NCBI RefSeq assembly: GCF_030506285.1
Contig: NZ_CP119422.1
Coordinates: 2,790,001-2,854,000 of the forward strand
Length of the DNA: 64,000 nucleotides
From: Catalinimonas niigatensis
GTDB taxonomy: Bacteria > Bacteroidota > Bacteroidia > Cytophagales > Cyclobacteriaceae
Direction: 5' to 3'
Shown piece by piece: positions 35,002 to 43,652 of this stretch. Positions within the stretch are counted from its first letter, which is position 1. Every line of letters begins with the position of its first letter. The translations under genes were made by a program, and so were the position numbers. Under the pieces are notes generated by a model. That model saw only the letters and a list, made by a program, of their open reading frames with translations. It was not told the origin of the DNA and searched no databases.

Positions 35002-35934
35002 TCAAGCCGGGTTTTCATTTTCCTGCTTTGCAGCAAGTGCATACTCTCTGATAAAACGTCTGTCGGTCCATGCAATGATCAGGGTAAGCAGAAAGCCTGC
35101 ACTGATGCCTGCTACACCCGCAATGCTGCTCCACAGTTCGTGTCCTTTGGCAATAAACAGGATGTAAATTCCAACACTGGCGTTCAGCATACCATGAAAG
35201 ACTGCTGGCGCAAAGACTGTCCTGGATTTATAGCGCACATAAGCCAGGATAAAAGAAAGCGAAAGGGTAAAAGCAATCATCATCAGGATACCCAGATAGG
35301 GATAAGAGGGGTAGTTGTGTCCCATCAGGATGATGGGCGCATGCCAGAAGCCCCAGATGATCCCGATCAGCAGATTGGATTTCCAGAAACCTAAAGCGCG
35401 GGTTTCTTCTGCCAATAGTCCGCGCCAGCCCAGTTCTTCTCCCAAAGCAAAGGGAAGGTTAGCCGAGCAGCCGGCCACCACTGAGCTAAGCAGGATGATG
35501 ACAAAAAGTACTTCAGGAGAGGAAGGCAGGTTGACATCTTCCGGATTGACTTCACCGGGAACCATTTTGCTGATTTTGGACAGGATAAAGTGGTTAGAAA
35601 AAATAAGTTCTCCAAACTGCGGAAATAGCTTTCCACCCAGGACAACCACACCTACACTCAGTAAGCTGACTCCCAGCATAATGGCTGGCGTTAGGAGCAG
35701 CCATTTTATAGAAATACCCTTCAGCACCAGGCCATAAGGTGTAAGCGACTCTTTGTAGATTACCTTTTGCACGATGAGTGTGGCAAAAGCAGGCGCAGGC
35801 ATATACAGTAGAGCTATCATGATAGTGCTGGTAATGGAACCATATGGCACTTCCAGCAGATACATCAGCAGCGCAACTAGCCAACTGATACCATAAGCAA
35901 ACAGGCAGAAAAGTGTAATCTTTTTGGTGTTCAT
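35002..35934 (-). CDS. CPBP-family intramembrane glutamic protease
   Basis: 310 residues with about eight membrane segments. The family motifs are LGEELGWRGLL (double Glu and Arg), FWHAPIILMGHNYP (catalytic-site His and downstream residues), and HGMLNASV (second His). The metal-independent glutamate/histidine active site is intact. In bacteria the family processes membrane proteins or self-immunity factors; the target is unknown here. Monocistronic as far as can be seen. Confidence 0.88.
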   Translation of the reverse strand: MNTKKITLFCLFAYGISWLVALLMYLLEVPYGSITSTIMIALLYMPAPAFATLIVQKVIYKESLTPYGLVLKGISIKWLLLTPAIMLGVSLLSVGVVVLGGKLFPQFGELIFSNHFILSKISKMVPGEVNPEDVNLPSSPEVLFVIILLSSVVAGCSANLPFALGEELGWRGLLAEETRALGFWKSNLLIGIIWGFWHAPIILMGHNYPSYPYLGILMMIAFTLSLSFILAYVRYKSRTVFAPAVFHGMLNASVGIYILFIAKGHELWSSIAGVAGISAGFLLTLIIAWTDRRFIREYALAAKQENENPA

Positions 35935-36148
35935 AGCTTAATTGAATTTAAGGAATAAGCATACAGAATCAGGTACACCCAGTCAACATGCCTATTGGTT
36001 AATTTTTTATAAAAGGTTTCTACGGTGAGAAGAACAAATTATGAGCTTGATACTGCATCGGGCTTTTTCAAAGATCTGAAAATCTTCAAACGATTAGAAC
36101 TTTAGACCGTTATTCTGTTGACGGATCAGCATAACTAAAGCATAAACT

Positions 36149-37111
36149 ATGGAAAGAAGAAAATTAGGAAATACAGATTTACAAACCGCTCCCATCGTAT
36201 TTGGAGGGAACGTCTTTGGATGGACTTTGGATGAAAACCAGTCTTTTCAGATATTAGATGATTTTATTGGTGCTGGATTCAACGCCATTGACACTGCCGA
36301 TGTATACTCCCGCTGGGTGGAAGGCAACAAAGGCGGTGAGTCAGAAACCATCATCGGCAAATGGATGAAAACCAGGGGCAATCGCGACGATATCACCCTT
36401 ATTACCAAAGTAGGCGCCGACATGGGTCAGGGGCACAAAGACCTGACCGAGAGCTATATTCTGAAAGCGGTCGACAGATCCTTACAGCGCCTGCAAACTG
36501 ACCACATTGACCTGTATTTCACCCACTGGGATGATGATCGTACGCCGGTAGAAGAAACGCTGGGCGCCTACGACAAACTCATCAAATCCGGAAAGCTAAG
36601 GTGGATTGGTGCATCCAATCTGTCTCCTGAAAGACTAAAAGCTTCTTTGGATGCAAGCAAAAAACATAAACTACCTCGTTATGAAGTTTTCCAGCCGGGT
36701 TATAATTTGTACGACCGCCAGGGTTTTGAAGAAGGGGTGGCTACCCTCTGTAAGGAGCATGGACTGGGCGTGATCAGTTATTATTCTCTGGCGAGTGGTT
36801 TCCTCAGCGGAAAATACCGCAGCGAAGATGACCTCAGCCAAAGTGCTCGCGGTGGAGGTGTCAAGAAGTACATGGATGAGCGGGGAAAAAATATCCTGAA
36901 AGCGTTGGATGAACTGGCAGAAAAGCACAAAATATCACAGGCAGCTCTCGCGCTGGCGTGGCTGATCAACAAGCCATTGATTACTGCACCTATTGCCAGT
37001 GCTACCAGTAGCAAGCATTTGCAGGCTTTTACAGAAGCTACCCAGCTTGAGCTTAATCATGAAGATATGGAATTGCTGGAGGAAGCTTCCAGCTATACCA
37101 CCAAGGCATAA
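36149..37111 (+). CDS. aldo/keto reductase
   Basis: 320 residues, an NADP-dependent (beta/alpha)8 barrel. The catalytic tetrad is D48 in AIDTAD, Y53, K87 in ITKVGA and H126 in YFTHWDD. The cofactor-binding C-terminal segment around TAPIASATSSKHLQAF is present. Such enzymes reduce aldehydes and ketones of small sugars or toxic carbonyls; substrate unknown. Ends before a hairpin shared with the converging PhoD gene. Confidence 0.9.
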   Translation: MERRKLGNTDLQTAPIVFGGNVFGWTLDENQSFQILDDFIGAGFNAIDTADVYSRWVEGNKGGESETIIGKWMKTRGNRDDITLITKVGADMGQGHKDLTESYILKAVDRSLQRLQTDHIDLYFTHWDDDRTPVEETLGAYDKLIKSGKLRWIGASNLSPERLKASLDASKKHKLPRYEVFQPGYNLYDRQGFEEGVATLCKEHGLGVISYYSLASGFLSGKYRSEDDLSQSARGGGVKKYMDERGKNILKALDELAEKHKISQAALALAWLINKPLITAPIASATSSKHLQAFTEATQLELNHEDMELLEEASSYTTKA

Positions 37112-37125
37112 AGTAAGCAGTTCCC

Positions 37126-37162
37126 AAAAAGCGTTCGTCTGTTTCGGCAGCGGACGCTTTTT
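37126..37162. terminator. bidirectional terminator between convergent genes
   Basis: AAAAAGCGT (37126-37134) pairs with ACGCTTTTT (37154-37162), a 9-bp stem with the poly-A and poly-T needed in both directions. Its right edge overlaps the stop codon of the PhoD-type gene. Confidence 0.75.
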
Positions 37163-38573
37163 ATTTTGCCTGAAATCTCTTCTGATGCACGGCATTCCCA
37201 TCCACGTCATAGTGGGTAAATTCAATATTTACCTCTTCATCCTCCCGGAAAACTTTTACTCCCAGAAAACCGCCAATCAGATTCAGGTATTTATGCTCCG
37301 GCCTTTTGTCGTTTGGGTCCCAGCCCTGTACATGTTCGTTGCTTACCGGTCCTGAGCCAAACTCAACCAAAGAAGTCACCTCATCTTCCGATACATACTG
37401 CCAGTGTCGGTCTCCATTTACCACAAACAAATTTTCCTGCTTTGCCAGCAAAGACCTCAGCCAGTTGCCTTCTGTTGCAAAAGCCTGGTTGGCATGGTTA
37501 TCCGTCTTCTTTTCCCGGTCGGGGCCTACAATAGGCGTGGCAGAAAACAGGATTTTGAAGGTAGCATCCGATTGACTGAGGGTTTCCTGAAACCATTCTT
37601 TTTGTGTATCACCCCAGATGGATTTCTGAGGACCATCAGGCACGTCATTGGGCGTACGAAACTCTCTGCCCTCCACCAGCCAGATTTGTACATCTTTGCC
37701 CCAGCGAAAAGTACGGTAAGGCTTGTCTTCCACCGCTACATTTTCATACCAGATTTTCAGGCCATCTTCAAAAGAGAGTTTGCCATAATCTTCGGTTTCC
37801 GGATCAACATCATCCGACAGCAGGTCATGGTCATCTTTCACCATATAGATTGGAGTCTTTGTATAAAATTCCTTTAATGATGGCCTGGAATCCATAGCGT
37901 GCCACTTATGGCGGGCTTTTTCAATGGTATTGGCAGAAGGTCCGGGTTTATCATAATAGACGTAATCTCCGGTTTGTACAAAAAAATCCGGATGCATCTC
38001 AGCCATGCTTTGATAGGTTTTGAAACCTTTGTCTTTGTCATCAAAGCTCCAGAAATACTGGCAGGTGGAAGTGGTAAACTGCACCGGCACAATGGTTTCT
38101 GCCTCAGGAGGCGTAGTGAAAGTACCTTCTACTTTATTAATATTTGTAGCATTACGGCTGGATTTGCCTTCCAGCATCAAATCATAGCGGGTAGCGGGCT
38201 GTAATTCTCCAAAAGCTATCTGTGCCGTAAAATCATCTTTCGCATTTACTTTTACCCACTTGGATTCTCTTTTTTCACCTCCACTTTTGAGTATTGCCCT
38301 GACATAGCCTTCTGCACCTTTTACCGCTCCATCCATCTGCTCTACCGGCATATTTTCGTCAAAATTCAGGGGATGACGGAATACTTTTTCCTTTCGCTCA
38401 TGGACAATGGGATTGGGCTGCTCCTGTGCGCAGAGCCTGGTCCAGATACGCACCTCATTCTGGCTCACTTCAGCGATTTTGAAACCGGTGGTAAAGTATA
38501 CTTCCTGAGTATGGCTTGTTACTGAGAGGAAGAAGATGAAGACAAGAGATAAAGTAAATCTGACTGAATGCAT
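37161..38573 (-). CDS. exported PhoD-type alkaline phosphatase
   Basis: 470 residues from the internal ATG at 38573, which gives a normal signal peptide (HSVRFTLSLVFIFFLSVTSH); the frame extends 22 codons upstream. An N-terminal fibronectin-like region (about 30-160) is followed by the metallo-phosphoesterase domain: FVQTGDYVYYDK, YMVKDDHDLLSDD, NGDRHWQY, with metal-binding Asp, Asn and His. PhoD acts on phosphate mono- and diesters in the periplasm using Ca2+/Fe3+; the substrate is open. Probably relevant to phosphate starvation, but no Pho box was sought successfully. Confidence 0.88.
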   Translation of the reverse strand: MHSVRFTLSLVFIFFLSVTSHTQEVYFTTGFKIAEVSQNEVRIWTRLCAQEQPNPIVHERKEKVFRHPLNFDENMPVEQMDGAVKGAEGYVRAILKSGGEKRESKWVKVNAKDDFTAQIAFGELQPATRYDLMLEGKSSRNATNINKVEGTFTTPPEAETIVPVQFTTSTCQYFWSFDDKDKGFKTYQSMAEMHPDFFVQTGDYVYYDKPGPSANTIEKARHKWHAMDSRPSLKEFYTKTPIYMVKDDHDLLSDDVDPETEDYGKLSFEDGLKIWYENVAVEDKPYRTFRWGKDVQIWLVEGREFRTPNDVPDGPQKSIWGDTQKEWFQETLSQSDATFKILFSATPIVGPDREKKTDNHANQAFATEGNWLRSLLAKQENLFVVNGDRHWQYVSEDEVTSLVEFGSGPVSNEHVQGWDPNDKRPEHKYLNLIGGFLGVKVFREDEEVNIEFTHYDVDGNAVHQKRFQAK

Positions 38574-38703
38574 ATTTGTCGCTGGTAACAATGAGCTATA
38601 GGTTGTGTAAAAAATAAGCGGATAGAAATTACTTTCCATCCACTACTAATTTACATCAAAGGAGCTACTTTTCAAGCGTTTGTTCCTGCTACTTCTCCTC
38701 TCC

Positions 38704-39087
38704 TCAGGCTGCTTTGGCAAGCAGTAGCGGCGCATAATAGTTTCGGTAGTAGTAGGCCAGCAAGAGGTTTCCCAGCAAGAGAAAAATGGCTATGGGTAGA
38801 CCTTCGGGAGCCAGGAAGCCATGAAATAAAAGGATATTGACCACGATTGGAAACACCACCACAGTTGCCAAAGGCACAAAAAAGCCAGTAATAAAGGCAA
38901 TGGCACAGATAAGTTCAACAACTTTTATCAGGGGCATCAGGTAAACAGCAGCCTCCATGCCCTCATTAAACAATCTGACTCCCCCTTCCAACTCCGGCTT
39001 CGGCACCAGATCAAAAAGTACAACAATAGATGAGAACAGGAAAATCAGCCCCATCAGTATTCGGATGATTGTCACTGCAATTTTCAT
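38704..39087 (-). CDS. DoxX-family membrane protein
   Basis: 127 residues, four membrane helices, standard DoxX length. The N-terminal RILMGLIFLFSSIVVLFDLV and the third helix near AICAIAFITGFFVPLATVV are typical. DoxX proteins are quinone/thiol-related membrane proteins in some bacteria and are frequent in stress operons; role unproven. Last gene of a minus-strand series of ten, 39 bp from the DHFR-like gene. Confidence 0.8.
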   Translation of the reverse strand: MKIAVTIIRILMGLIFLFSSIVVLFDLVPKPELEGGVRLFNEGMEAAVYLMPLIKVVELICAIAFITGFFVPLATVVVFPIVVNILLFHGFLAPEGLPIAIFLLLGNLLLAYYYRNYYAPLLLAKAA

Positions 39088-39126
39088 AGGTTTTTCATTG
39101 ATAGGTGAATAAAAAATAATGATAGT

Positions 39127-39699
39127 CTAAACCTTATCTGGCTCGTAACAAAGCACCACAACTCCACAGTCAAAAGACCGGGCATGGGCAAGCTTCAGAT
39201 CACGTTTTTGTTCCAAACCAGCGAAGATGGTCATGCCATTACCTATGGCGGCTGGGTTGATGAAGAGATGGTATTCATCTATCAGATTCTCCTTAATCAG
39301 AGCAGAAACAAACTGACTTCCCCCATATACGATCATGTCTTTTCCGGCTTGTGATTTAAGTTTACTCACTTCATCAGCCAACTCCCCTTTTGCCAAAATA
39401 CTATTGTCCCATACTGACCTGTCAAGGCTTTTGGTAAAAATGACTTTTTGGGTTTCTGTAAATTTCTTTCCGGCACTAAATTCCGGATCATCAGGATTTG
39501 CTGCTACTGAAGTCCAGTGAGGAATAAAGCCTTCTGCCAGTTTGCGCCCTAGCAAAATACAGTCTACCGGATCAGTAATTTGCTCAACATAGTCCTTCAG
39601 GGCCTCATCCCAGTTCCACTGCATCCAGTCCATTTCACCTTGTGGACCTGCCACAAAACTATCTATTGTCAGTTGCATTTGTAATTTAAGCTTTCGCAT
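39127..39699 (-). CDS. dihydrofolate reductase-like (RibD C-terminal domain) protein
   Basis: 190 residues with the RibD_C / DHFR-like fold. Landmarks: SFVAGPQGEMDWMQW, CILLGRKLAEGF, MIVYGGSQFVSALI and EYHLFINPAAIGNG. The family binds NADPH, but most single-domain Bacteroidota members have no proven reaction. It belongs to the detoxification-like series 38704-43520. Confidence 0.82.
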   Translation of the reverse strand: MRKLKLQMQLTIDSFVAGPQGEMDWMQWNWDEALKDYVEQITDPVDCILLGRKLAEGFIPHWTSVAANPDDPEFSAGKKFTETQKVIFTKSLDRSVWDNSILAKGELADEVSKLKSQAGKDMIVYGGSQFVSALIKENLIDEYHLFINPAAIGNGMTIFAGLEQKRDLKLAHARSFDCGVVVLCYEPDKV

Positions 39700-39753
39700 A
39701 GCATGAATTGTTGTGTATCATTAAAGCTAACTATTTTAGCGTATTGTATTGGG

Positions 39754-39783
39754 TTGTAGAACGACCTGAAAGCCGTTCTACAA
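39754..39783. other. 10-bp perfect intercistronic hairpin
   Basis: TTGTAGAACG (39754-39763) is exactly complementary to 39774-39783, with a 10-base loop. Neither side has a T-run, so it is not a classic terminator. It lies in the 108-bp gap between two genes of the minus-strand series and may stabilise or process the mRNA. Confidence 0.4.
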
Positions 39784-39807
39784 ATGATGTTGTTTTCTAT
39801 ATCTTAT

Positions 39808-40242
39808 TTATTGCTGCTGATTGTCATAGTTGACCATCCATTGGATACCAAACTTATCGGTACACATGCCAAAATATCCCCAGGAGGTCTGTCCCATAGG
39901 CATTGTTGGCTTTCCACCTGCTGAAAGTGCGCTGAACAGTTTGTCTGCCTCCGCTTCACTGTCCACATTAAGGGATAGGGAGAAATTATCACCGACAGTC
40001 AGCTTTTGCCCCATAGATTCCAGGGCATCCGTAGCCATAAGCATATTTCCTTTGCCAATGGGCAAGGCGATGTGCATGATTTTATCCAAATCCTTTTCAG
40101 GCACCGGCATATGTTCTCCTTCAGGCGAGTCTTTGAAGCGACTGATGCCTCCTATGAACTCTCCGCCAAATACGGATTGGTAAAAGTTAAAAGCTTCTTC
40201 GGTATTGCCATTAAAGTTTAGATAAGGATTTAGGGTTAGCAT
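39808..40242 (-). CDS. VOC/PhnB-like protein (glyoxalase superfamily)
   Basis: 144 residues. Landmarks: the NPYLNFNGNTEEAFNFYQSV start, EHMPVPEKDLDKIMHIALPI, and the final FGIQWMVNYDNQ. PhnB-like VOC proteins have a double beta-alpha-beta-beta-beta module and often lack the classic metal ligands, binding instead small molecules (drugs, toxins). The metal His pair of bleomycin/fosfomycin-type proteins is not obvious. One of four VOC proteins in the series. Confidence 0.85.
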   Translation of the reverse strand: MLTLNPYLNFNGNTEEAFNFYQSVFGGEFIGGISRFKDSPEGEHMPVPEKDLDKIMHIALPIGKGNMLMATDALESMGQKLTVGDNFSLSLNVDSEAEADKLFSALSAGGKPTMPMGQTSWGYFGMCTDKFGIQWMVNYDNQQQ

Positions 40243-40296
40243 AATGCTGATGATTAATGATAAGTGAATAATGATGAATCTGTAATGCTTATTTTA

Positions 40297-40665
40297 CTAC
40301 TTGTCTGTTTCAATCACATAGGAGGTCATCTCCTTGATTTTTCCGCTTTTAAAACCACTCAAACGATAGATGTCGCAGAAGGCATAAATTTTTATTTTTC
40401 CGGATTTGTCCGTCATTTTCATGATGCCGTCTACGGCTGCCGTCTTTCCGTGGGTAATCATGTGGTTGATGTTTAATTCGTAAGGATTTTCGCTTTCCAT
40501 GCTTTTGATTTCTTGGATAAAACTTTCTTTTCCCCGGATGATTTTATCGCCTACTATATGCCAGACAATGTCGTCTGTCACGTTTGCGATAATGAAATCC
40601 GTATTTGACTTCGCGAAAGCTTCGTTGATACGTTGAAAAAATTCCTGGTTGTTGGTCATTATCAT
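40297..40665 (-). CDS. SnoaL-like/NTF2-like protein
   Basis: 122 residues; starts Met at 40665, or the Met at 40659. It shows the cone-shaped NTF2 fold: an N-terminal helix NNQEFFQRINEAFAKS, strand with VTDDIVWHIVGDK, and IKIYAFCDIYRL. Such domains are binding pockets for small molecules, from isomerases to scaffolds; no catalytic residue is assigned. Part of the series. Confidence 0.78.
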   Translation of the reverse strand: MIMTNNQEFFQRINEAFAKSNTDFIIANVTDDIVWHIVGDKIIRGKESFIQEIKSMESENPYELNINHMITHGKTAAVDGIMKMTDKSGKIKIYAFCDIYRLSGFKSGKIKEMTSYVIETDK

Positions 40666-40710
40666 CGGTTTTAAATATTTGTACAGGGAAAGTTTTGATT
40701 TTTTGGTGGC

Positions 40711-41124
40711 TCATTCCTTTTCTGTCCCAATGTTCACCATCCAGTTCACATCATATTTATCGATCAGATCGCCGTAGATATCGCCCCAAACCTGCCTCTC
40801 GAGTGCCTGATTTACTTTTCCGCCCTCGCTGAGTTGCTCAAACATTTTACGGAGTTTTTCCTCATCCGAACCGTGAAGGGTCATGCTTATTTTTCCGCTG
40901 CCCAGTGGGCTGGAGTCCATGGCATCGCTTGCAAAGAATTCTACTTCGCCACCCATTAGGTTAGCGTGCATCACCCTGTCTTTCAGGTCTTCAGGAGTAC
41001 TTTTGTCTAACTCACCAAAGGTTTGTACTGTGAGTTCGCCACCAAAGATATTCTGGTAGAATTGCATGGCCTCCCGGCAGTTGGCGTCGAAAAACAAATA
41101 GGGATTCAGATTTACTTTTTTCAT
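40711..41124 (-). CDS. VOC/PhnB-like protein
   Basis: 137 residues, similar in layout to the gene at 39808: NPYLFFDANCREAMQFYQNI at the start and YGDLIDKYDVNWMVNI at the end. The two are probably tandem duplicates diverged early. Family members bind hydrophobic toxins or catalyse isomerisation; function unknown. 22 bp from the SRPBCC gene. Confidence 0.85.
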   Translation of the reverse strand: MKKVNLNPYLFFDANCREAMQFYQNIFGGELTVQTFGELDKSTPEDLKDRVMHANLMGGEVEFFASDAMDSSPLGSGKISMTLHGSDEEKLRKMFEQLSEGGKVNQALERQVWGDIYGDLIDKYDVNWMVNIGTEKE

Positions 41125-41146
41125 AAATTCTGTTTTTAGGTATTGG

Positions 41147-41584
41147 TTATTTTTCGCATAAGGCTTTCAACTTCTCTAAAGCTTTTGGCCAGGCTTCTTC
41201 GAACATGGCTTTGTATTCCTCGCTCGTGTCCATGTCTACCGACACTTCGGTCGTTCCGCCTGTTTCTTTGAAAGTGTAATTTTCATGCGATCCGGCCATG
41301 GCTTTTGCGCCTTCACTTTCCCTATCTTCCTTACCATCGCTTACAAAACCCAGCGTCTCGATGGAGATAAATTCATAAGGTATGTTTTCGACAATTTTGG
41401 AAACCATTCCTTCCCCATTAGGGTCTAAAAACAGGATTTTACTTCCTTTTTCCCAGCTTCCTTGGTAATGAGAGCCCTCAGCAAAGGCGCTGGTCCATTC
41501 TCGGTAGGTTTCGTCATTGAGCATGACGTCCCAAACTTTTTCTTTTGGGGCATTAATGATGATTTTAAAATGTAGTTTCTCCAT
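41147..41584 (-). CDS. SRPBCC-family protein (AHSA1-like)
   Basis: 145 residues. The Bet v1/START fold starts at EKLHFKIIINAPKEKVWDVM, then DETYREWTSAF, and ends with EEAWPKALEKLKALCEK. AHSA1-like proteins bind hydrophobic ligands in a central cavity. Frequently encoded with PhnB-like VOC genes. Cytoplasmic. Confidence 0.83.
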   Translation of the reverse strand: MEKLHFKIIINAPKEKVWDVMLNDETYREWTSAFAEGSHYQGSWEKGSKILFLDPNGEGMVSKIVENIPYEFISIETLGFVSDGKEDRESEGAKAMAGSHENYTFKETGGTTEVSVDMDTSEEYKAMFEEAWPKALEKLKALCEK

Positions 41585-41610
41585 GATTTACTTTTAAGTT
41601 TTAAAATGTA

Positions 41611-42123
41611 TTATGAATTAGCGGCTTGCTTTAATTGGTCAATATCTATTTTTTTCATCTGGAGCATAGCATTCATCACACTTTGCGCTTTGCCCGGATC
41701 GGGATCACTGAGCAACTCAAACAATACCACTGGGACGATCTGCCAGGAGACACCATATTTGTCTTTGAGCCAACCACACACCTGGGCTTTTTCATCTCCG
41801 CCCTCAGCAAGTGCATACCAATAATGATTTACCTCCTCCTGAGTTGCACAATTGATGATAAATGAAATGGCTTCGGTGAATTTGTATTGTGGCCCTCCGT
41901 TAAGTGCTACAAATTCCTGTCCTTCTATCTGAAAGGCCACTGTCATCACTGTTCCTTCCGGTTTCCCGTGGATTTCATATCCTGCTTTTCCATAGCGGGA
42001 GACGCTACCCATCCGGGAATTTTTGAAAATAGAGGTATAAAACCTGGCCGCTTCTTCGGCTTGCCCATCAAACCACAGATTGGCGGTGATTTTTTGTGAT
42101 TGTTTTTCTTTTACTTCTGACAT
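41611..42123 (-). CDS. VOC-superfamily 3-demethylubiquinone-like protein
   Basis: 170 residues, the 3-dmu-9_3-mt size class. Landmarks: TANLWFDGQAEEAARFYTSI, the variable loop and LSDPDPGKAQSVMNAMLQMK, which is a typical C-terminal element of the family. Despite the domain name these proteins are not methyltransferases. Small-molecule binding is likely; partner genes in the series have similar roles. Confidence 0.85.
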   Translation of the reverse strand: MSEVKEKQSQKITANLWFDGQAEEAARFYTSIFKNSRMGSVSRYGKAGYEIHGKPEGTVMTVAFQIEGQEFVALNGGPQYKFTEAISFIINCATQEEVNHYWYALAEGGDEKAQVCGWLKDKYGVSWQIVPVVLFELLSDPDPGKAQSVMNAMLQMKKIDIDQLKQAANS

Positions 42124-42130
42124 AAGGAGT

Positions 42131-42637
42131 TCATTTTTTTATCGTCTGAAAAATATTTTCTATTTGGTACGTGTGTCGTTGGGTATGAAAGACGAAGAAA
42201 GAAAGCCATTCTAATCTGGTGAGAAAACCTGAACCTGGAAACGCAAAGCTCACACAGCTCTCTGCTAAATTTAAAATAGCGGCTGCTTCGTATAGCGTTT
42301 CCATCCTGGTTTCTAAAGCCTGCAAAACCTTCTCCTTTTGCTGTGGCTGGTCAGAGGGTAAAATTTCTACTGGCGATTCCATTTTGATGGTGAAATTCAA
42401 AAATAAGTCCCTGAGTTCGCTGACTTTTTCATCTGGCTGCCTCTGAGTTTCTTTTACCTTTCCGTATAATACTTCTACTACACCTGTATCCGACTTTAGT
42501 AAATGATCAGCCACTTGTGCGGCTGTCCAACTGCCTTTAAAGGGGGAGACATTGATCTGCTCCTGTTCAAAAGAGGAAAGTATCCGTATCAGCTTATCCG
42601 CGGTATTTTTTATACTGAAAAGAAGTTGTTCTGACAT
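42131..42637 (-). CDS. DinB-family protein (cytoplasmic)
   Basis: 168 residues, four-helix bundle. The N-terminal helix has WTAAQVADHLLKS with a candidate metal-binding His, and the C-terminal helix has FFVFHTQRHTYQIENI with two more. Unlike the DinB-like gene at 2317 it has no signal peptide. It is 7 bp from the next gene, hence coupled. The reaction is not known; metal-dependent thiol chemistry is seen in some relatives. Confidence 0.85.
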   Translation of the reverse strand: MSEQLLFSIKNTADKLIRILSSFEQEQINVSPFKGSWTAAQVADHLLKSDTGVVEVLYGKVKETQRQPDEKVSELRDLFLNFTIKMESPVEILPSDQPQQKEKVLQALETRMETLYEAAAILNLAESCVSFAFPGSGFLTRLEWLSFFVFHTQRHTYQIENIFQTIKK

Positions 42638-42688
42638 ATTATTATGTGTTTATATTTTCCTATGGGTTTATTGCCTGCCATGTATCCT

Positions 42689-43069
42689 TTACACTTCTTC
42701 CAGTACAGACAGAATATTTCCGGCAGGATCTTTAAACCAGGCGATGTCAGGTCCATGCTCACTTCGGCAAATCCCTTTTTCATTGGTCTTAATGTCACCA
42801 TCATACTGCTCAAAGGATACTCCTCTTCGGGTCAGTTCATCCACTACCTGATCTATGTCATCCACCGGAAAATTAAGAATGGTAAAAGTAGCTGGCTCAT
42901 GGTTGGGCTTAGGATAAATTATGATATTGTGGCTACCTTCTATCTGTAATGCTATCAATCCCATAGGATTGTCAACAACCTCCATGCCCAGCACTTCGCT
43001 GTAAAATGTCTTTGCCTTTTCCAGATTATTTACTGAAAATCCACTGAATACTTTGCTGTTTTTAAACAT
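42689..43069 (-). CDS. VOC-superfamily protein
   Basis: 126 residues. [20 protein letters not shown] at the start, [20 protein letters not shown] in the middle, and [16 protein letters not shown] at the end. This is the classic single-domain glyoxalase layout; the last Glu of the closing motif is a potential metal ligand. Fourth VOC protein in the series. Confidence 0.85.
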   Translation of the reverse strand: MFKNSKVFSGFSVNNLEKAKTFYSEVLGMEVVDNPMGLIALQIEGSHNIIIYPKPNHEPATFTILNFPVDDIDQVVDELTRRGVSFEQYDGDIKTNEKGICRSEHGPDIAWFKDPAGNILSVLEEV

Positions 43070-43115
43070 GCTTTTACGGGTTATAAAGTGAAAAAAATTG
43101 TAGCGTTTTGGATGA

Positions 43116-43520
43116 TTAGGTACCTAAACTGAGCATACACATCACATCTTCTCCTTTGTACCATTCCACGATGGGAGGAAATGCATCAGGTCTGGCATCT
43201 CCCATTTTTCTGAAAGTTTTGCCGATCATATCCTCCTGCTTTCTCCAGTCTTTCAGGGTCTCAGTCAGATACTTTCCCTTTGGAAGGATAAAAGTATCGC
43301 AGGCATATTGCTCGCTTTCGCCCTCAGAAGTTTGCAAAACTGCGGCTTTGTAGAGCATACCTCCTTCTTTGACAGGAGTAGAGATTCCAAAAAAAGTTCT
43401 GTCTTTGGTGTCAGGGAGCATACCCGTCAATGAATCAAAAGCCGCTCCGATACCTTCAGGAAAAGACTGGGCAGTCACACACATAAGATGCAAATCCTGT
43501 TGAAGCGTATATTCTTTCAT
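43116..43520 (-). CDS. uncharacterised small protein, possibly GyrI-like
   Basis: 134 residues, no signal peptide. It resembles AraC-effector/GyrI-like small-molecule-binding domains in size and in the run [20 protein letters not shown], but the match is weak. Charged and soluble, first gene of the minus-strand series, starting 133 bp from the divergent regulator gene, so it should be the first under its control. Confidence 0.6.
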   Translation of the reverse strand: MKEYTLQQDLHLMCVTAQSFPEGIGAAFDSLTGMLPDTKDRTFFGISTPVKEGGMLYKAAVLQTSEGESEQYACDTFILPKGKYLTETLKDWRKQEDMIGKTFRKMGDARPDAFPPIVEWYKGEDVMCMLSLGT

Positions 43521-43523
43521 AAC

Positions 43524-43553
43524 CTTATTTTAAGAATAAAAACTTATTTTAAG
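43524..43553. promoter_or_regulatory. two direct copies of the palindrome-like CTTATTTTAAG
   Basis: CTTATTTTAAG occurs at 43524-43534 and 43543-43553, start-to-start 19 bp. Each has the hyphenated palindrome CTTA-TTT-TAAG. They lie in the intergenic gap between the detoxification-type operon and the DJ-1/AraC regulator, just upstream of the operon's first start codon. They are plausible operator sites; the binding protein is unknown. Confidence 0.4.
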
Positions 43554-43652
43554 TATATTGCAAACCTAAGCTCTATTTCCGAATTTTAGAGGGTGCGAAT
43601 GCGACAGTTTGGGGGGTAAATCACGACATTGACGCTAACCAATTTTTTTGAT

